DNA of 64,000 nucleotides from contig NC_013222.1 of the NCBI RefSeq assembly GCF_000024125.1, positions 1,528,501 through 1,592,500 of the forward strand. The letters are read 5' to 3'. Below, in pieces: positions 60,249 to 64,000 of this stretch (position 1 is its first letter; the number at the start of each line of letters is the position of its first letter). Source of the DNA: Robiginitalea biformata HTCC2501 (GTDB lineage: Bacteria; Bacteroidota; Bacteroidia; Flavobacteriales; Flavobacteriaceae). Position numbers and translations under genes: made by a program. The notes beneath the pieces were generated by a model. It searched no databases. It saw only the letters and a list, made by a program, of their open reading frames with translations, and was not told the origin of the DNA.

Positions 60249-62063
60249 ATGTATAAAAGACGCAGACAAACCGGCCTGGCGGCAGGTCTTTTCCTGTTGG
60301 TGGCATCCTGGGGGACCGCACAGATTTCCCCGGATTGCCAGACGGCTATTCCGATTTGCAGCAATACCCCCGTGAACGGGGGGACTTCCGGGTATGGCAC
60401 CGACGATTTCGGGGGCGCGGCAACTTCGGGTTGCCTGGAGCCCACCCTCTCGGGTTATATCGAATCGAATTCCGCCTGGTATCGTTTCCGGACGGGGGCT
60501 GCCGGGCAACTGGGCTTCAACATTTCCTTTGACCCGTCCGAGGACTGGGATTTTGCCCTGTATCGCGCCTCGGATTGCGGTAGCCTCGGGGAGCCGGTAC
60601 GCTGCAATTTTTTCGACAACCGGGACCGCGAAGTCTATATGGGGGTAGGGGAAGACCCTTCGGGAAATGCGGATACCTTCCTGTACGAACCCTGGCTGGA
60701 CGTACAGCCCGGGGAGGATTACTACCTGCTCATCAACAATTTCAGCAATACGAATTCCGGGTTTTCCATCCAGTTTTCGGGCCAGATCTTTGAGGACCAT
60801 CCGTATGATGCCCTGGACTGCTCCATCATCAGTAACCTGCTGGGGCCACCTGTAGCGGCCTGCGAAGGCGATGCGGTACTGCTGGATGGAACGACTTCGT
60901 CTGCCACGGGCTACCAGTGGTATGCGGATTCGGGGTCCGGTTTTAGCCTCATTCCCGGGGAAACATCCGGAACCTATTCGGCAACTGCAGCAGCCATGTA
61001 CCGTATCGTGGTCGACCTGCCGGACGGCTCCCAGGAAGTCAGCGATGTCCAGGTGGGCTTCAGCCCTGCAGCCCGGTCCGAACCCGTAGCCGATGCGATG
61101 ATCTGCAGCGGCGACCCGCCCTATTACTTGCCTGCCCGGGATGCCGAAGCCCTGGGAACCCAGGACCCCGGGGAGTTCCGCGTAACCTATCACGCCAGCA
61201 ATTTCGATGCACAGGCGGGGATCGCCGCCCTGCCGGACAACTGGTCTCCGGGCCCGGGGAACCATACGGTTTATGTGCGGGTGACCTCCCTGGAAAACCC
61301 GAATTGTTACGACGCCTCCTCCCAATTTGAACTGGAGGTCCTGTTGACCCCGAACCTGGATTTTGACGAGCAGGTATATATCTGCGACAATGGCGGCAGC
61401 GCCTTCATCGGGCTGTCCCAGGCGGAACCGGGGGTGGCCTACAGCTGGCAGGACGGCCTGTCCGGCCCCGGGCGTACGGTCAGCCAGGCGGGCACCTTTA
61501 CGCTTACCGCTTCCACCGGTTCAGGAGGGGGCATCTGTACGGCCCAGCGCACCGTGGAGGTTATCCTCTCGGCCCCCCCGAGCATTTCGGATATCCTGGT
61601 GGAAGACCTGTCCGCGTCGAACCGCGTGACGGTGGAAACCCAGGCCTCAGGGAACTTTGAATACGCCCTGAATGACGGCGCCTTCCAGTCGAGTCCCGTA
61701 TTTGAAGGCGTACCAGCCGGATCCCATCAGGTACGGATGCGGGATGCCCTCGGTTGCGGGGAGATTACCGAGACGATTACGGTTGTGGGCTACCTGCCAT
61801 TTTTCACCCCCAACGGGGACGGACAACACGACCGCTGGCACATTCGCGGCATCGAAACGCTCACCGACCCGGTGGTGCACATTTTTGACCGTTACGGGAA
61901 ACTGCTCAAACAAATGGACGGCACCTCCGCCGGATGGGACGGTACATTTCGCGGGCGCCTGTTGCCCGGTGCCGACTACTGGTTCCGCCTGACCTACACG
62001 GACTCCAACGGCCAGCGGGTGGAAGCCCGGTACCTGAATGCGCATTTCGCCCTGAAACGCTGA
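60249..62063 (+). CDS. T9SS cargo protein with type-B (CHU_C) sorting domain
   Basis: 604 residues from ATG 60249 (MYKRRRQTGLAAGLFLLVASWG), a Sec signal; the frame opens 12 codons earlier. Residues about 28-200 are a jelly-roll-like domain starting SPDCQTAIPICSNTPVNGG, with the acidic YLLINNFSNTNSGF block. Ig-like segments follow. Residues about 515-604 are the gliding-motility-type C-terminal domain (FTPNGDGQHDRWHIRGIE, IFDRYGKLLKQM, GWDGTFRGRLLPGADYWF). Exported by Sec then T9SS. Ligand unknown. Paralog of the next gene. Confidence 0.92.
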   Translation: MYKRRRQTGLAAGLFLLVASWGTAQISPDCQTAIPICSNTPVNGGTSGYGTDDFGGAATSGCLEPTLSGYIESNSAWYRFRTGAAGQLGFNISFDPSEDWDFALYRASDCGSLGEPVRCNFFDNRDREVYMGVGEDPSGNADTFLYEPWLDVQPGEDYYLLINNFSNTNSGFSIQFSGQIFEDHPYDALDCSIISNLLGPPVAACEGDAVLLDGTTSSATGYQWYADSGSGFSLIPGETSGTYSATAAAMYRIVVDLPDGSQEVSDVQVGFSPAARSEPVADAMICSGDPPYYLPARDAEALGTQDPGEFRVTYHASNFDAQAGIAALPDNWSPGPGNHTVYVRVTSLENPNCYDASSQFELEVLLTPNLDFDEQVYICDNGGSAFIGLSQAEPGVAYSWQDGLSGPGRTVSQAGTFTLTASTGSGGGICTAQRTVEVILSAPPSISDILVEDLSASNRVTVETQASGNFEYALNDGAFQSSPVFEGVPAGSHQVRMRDALGCGEITETITVVGYLPFFTPNGDGQHDRWHIRGIETLTDPVVHIFDRYGKLLKQMDGTSAGWDGTFRGRLLPGADYWFRLTYTDSNGQRVEARYLNAHFALKR

Positions 62064-62173
62064 GGCTCCCATGCCTTGTCCGTTGGTCGATTAACGGTCA
62101 AAAACTTCGGTAAACCTATACTAAATCGTACCCGCGGGAGTTATACTATACAGAAATTCGTGCCCCAAACCCT

Positions 62174-63586
62174 ATGAAGAACTACCTGGTATTACTCCTG
62201 GGCTGCCTGCTTTATGTCCCGGCCGTGACCGCCCAGAACTCACCGGATTGCCGGTCGGCCATCCCGGTCTGCGCGGATACCGTGCGCACGTGGTTTGCAG
62301 ACGGCGGGGGCGATATCGACGATTTTGACCCGGACGTCATCCGCCAATCGGGTTGCCTGGAAAAAGGCAGCAATACTTCTGCGAATATCGAGAACAATAC
62401 GTCCTGGTTTGTTTTCCGGGCGGGTACCGGGGGGCAGATAGGCTTTGATATCGAGGCGCTTCCGGGAGCGTCGGGGACTGTGACCGCTGAATGGGACTTT
62501 GCCCTGTACGGCCCGGATGTGGATTGTGCGGATATCAGCAATGGCACGGCCCAGCCCATCCGGTGCAACTACGAGGTGAACGACACCAATTTTACCGGGG
62601 TGGGCATCAACCCGGAAAACGGGCAGGTTGGCGCACCCCACCTGACGGGGAGCCAGAACACCTACGACGCGTTCCTCGAGGTACAACCCGGGGAAATCTA
62701 CTACCTGCTCATCAACAATTACAACACAAATTTTGACGGGGACCCCGAACCCTTTTCGCTGACTTTTACCGGGAATTCGGTAAACACCAACCAGGACACG
62801 GCCCTGGACTGTACGCTTCGGGATGAATTCCTCGGCCTGGACATCACCGCCTGCGAAGGCGACCCGGATATCGTGCTGAGTGCCCTGAATTCCCCGGCGG
62901 GCCCGGATATTGCGGATATTGTCTGGTCGGTGGATTACGACGACGACGGCACGATCGACGCGACCCTCGCCTCGGGGCCCGGGGAAACCGAACTAACGGT
63001 CTCCAGCCCGGATTCCGGCCGGTATTTTGTGGAAGTCACCGCAACGACCTCGGAGGTGTATGCGGACGATATCCTGATTACCTTCTATGGGGAACCCCAA
63101 CTGGACCGGGTGGACATCCTCGCGGATTTGTCGGACAGCAACAACATTGAGATCATCCCGGTGGGGAACGGGGATTACGAGTACGCCATCAACGGCGGGC
63201 CATTCCAGGAGTCCCCGATTTTCAACGACGTCCCCCCGGGGATCAACACGGTGGTCATCAACGACCGGAACGGATGCGGGACCACCGAACCCACCGAATT
63301 CCTGGTAATCGGCTACCCGAAGTTCTTTACCCCGAATGCGGACGGCATCCACGATACCTGGCACATCCTCGGGATTGAAGAGCTCACCGAACCGGTGGTG
63401 TTCATCTTTGACCGGTATGGAAAACTCCTCAAGCAGATTGACGAGACAAGTGTGGGATGGGACGGCAATTTCAACGGCCGGCCCCTCCCGTCTTCCGACT
63501 ACTGGTTCCGCCTGGAATACAGCCGGGACGAACAGGGGGTCCTGGTGGCGAACCTGGTCCGGGCCCACTTTACGCTGAAGCGGTAG
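62174..63586 (+). CDS. T9SS cargo protein with type-B (CHU_C) sorting domain, paralog
   Basis: 470 residues with signal peptide MKNYLVLLLGCLLYVPAVTAQ. The N-terminal domain (SPDCRSAIPVCADTVRTWF start, YYLLINNYNTNFDG) parallels that of the previous gene, and one Ig-like segment follows. The C-terminal sorting domain has FTPNADGIHDTWHILGIE, IFDRYGKLLKQID and GWDGNFNGRPLPSSDYWF. It is shorter than its neighbour by about one Ig-like module. Tandem duplication of the pair is evident. Confidence 0.92.
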   Translation: MKNYLVLLLGCLLYVPAVTAQNSPDCRSAIPVCADTVRTWFADGGGDIDDFDPDVIRQSGCLEKGSNTSANIENNTSWFVFRAGTGGQIGFDIEALPGASGTVTAEWDFALYGPDVDCADISNGTAQPIRCNYEVNDTNFTGVGINPENGQVGAPHLTGSQNTYDAFLEVQPGEIYYLLINNYNTNFDGDPEPFSLTFTGNSVNTNQDTALDCTLRDEFLGLDITACEGDPDIVLSALNSPAGPDIADIVWSVDYDDDGTIDATLASGPGETELTVSSPDSGRYFVEVTATTSEVYADDILITFYGEPQLDRVDILADLSDSNNIEIIPVGNGDYEYAINGGPFQESPIFNDVPPGINTVVINDRNGCGTTEPTEFLVIGYPKFFTPNADGIHDTWHILGIEELTEPVVFIFDRYGKLLKQIDETSVGWDGNFNGRPLPSSDYWFRLEYSRDEQGVLVANLVRAHFTLKR

Positions 63587-63616
63587 GATTTAAGCTGAAA
63601 ACCGTCTAGCTGCGCT

Positions 63617-64000
63617 TTAGAAGTTCAGCGTATATCCCACGGTAACGTAATTGTTTACGCGGTTGATAAAAGCATCCCCCAGGCCGCCGTCGTAAAGCGC
63701 CTCGGTGACGTCCTGTTCGCTGCGGCTGTAGGAGAGGTCGAGCCGGTTGGGCCCCCAGCTGTAGCCAATACCGCCGGAATAAGCCTCCAGGTCTCCCCAG
63801 ATTCCCTCCTCCTTATACGGACTCGTCTGGTAGCGGTACCCCCCGCGCAGGCTTACCCGGTCGATCCGGTATTCCCCGCCCAGGCGATAGGTGGAGACCC
63901 CGCCGAGTACTTCAGCCATATAAGCGTTTTCCGAGGCGAAATTGGCGTCGGATGCAGGGCGTAGCTCCGCGTTGGAGAAATCCTGGTAGTCGTAGTCAAA
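63617..64000 (-). CDS. OmpP1/FadL-family outer-membrane porin, 5' part beyond window
   Basis: The frame runs open to the right edge; the visible 127 residues are the C-terminal part. RLGGEYRIDRVSLRGGYRYQ and the following SPYKEEG, with a last strand VTVGYTLNF, are typical of the Bacteroidota OmpP1/FadL/TodX long-chain hydrophobic-compound porins. The true start is outside the window. Confidence 0.78.
   Translation of the reverse strand, partial: FDYDYQDFSNAELRPASDANFASENAYMAEVLGGVSTYRLGGEYRIDRVSLRGGYRYQTSPYKEEGIWGDLEAYSGGIGYSWGPNRLDLSYSRSEQDVTEALYDGGLGDAFINRVNNYVTVGYTLNF

Overview
The window looks like chromosome from a marine-type member of the Bacteroidota, family Flavobacteriaceae. The evidence is TANNTTTG-type -7 promoter boxes, two proteins with type IX secretion (T9SS) type-B sorting domains, a TonB-type outer-membrane barrel, a fused SecDF, a DUF2911 protein, and a tmRNA whose tag reads GDNNYALAA. 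Most of it is rather GC-rich for this family; a Robiginitalea-like genome is my guess, not a proven assignment. I recognised no rRNA, tRNA or CRISPR array.

Layout. 1-7.1 kb: end of an outer-membrane barrel gene, a SMUG-like uracil-DNA glycosylase, an M19-dipeptidase-like protein, a membrane protein, a lipoprotein and a fasciclin-domain protein. 7.5-15.0 kb: a compact one-strand cluster of six genes. These are a CHAP/peptidoglycan-binding hydrolase, two paralogous large proteins of unknown fold, a Tyr/Gly-repeat protein with a GH19/lysozyme-like end, a protein whose N- and C-terminal ends are the two halves of an OmpA-like domain in swapped order, and a CARDB lipoprotein. The first five show no export signal. 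This is the best candidate for an undescribed system here.

15.27-24.18 kb: an AT-rich integrated island of about 8.9 kb. It is bounded by 17-bp direct repeats made from the 3' end of ssrA. It carries a type IIG restriction-modification enzyme, an AbiE-like winged-helix/nucleotidyltransferase pair, a KAP-family P-loop NTPase and a tyrosine recombinase next to the intact ssrA. The ancestral ssrA terminator was stranded at the far (left) end, and the island supplies a new one.

24.7-64 kb: ordinary chromosome. It holds a lysine-ketoglutarate-reductase-like dehydrogenase, PHP phosphoesterase, kdsA, typA, a polyphosphate-glucokinase-like ROK kinase, an MFS transporter, a sulfotransferase next to an arylsulfotransferase-like lipoprotein, ftsE, a large TPR protein with a partner outer-membrane barrel, an OmpA-family protein, an amidohydrolase, asnB, gyrB, mdh, secDF, an lgt/DUF192/ABC group, and folE-cysS-yidD. 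The last part has two T9SS cargo proteins and a FadL-like porin that runs off the right edge.
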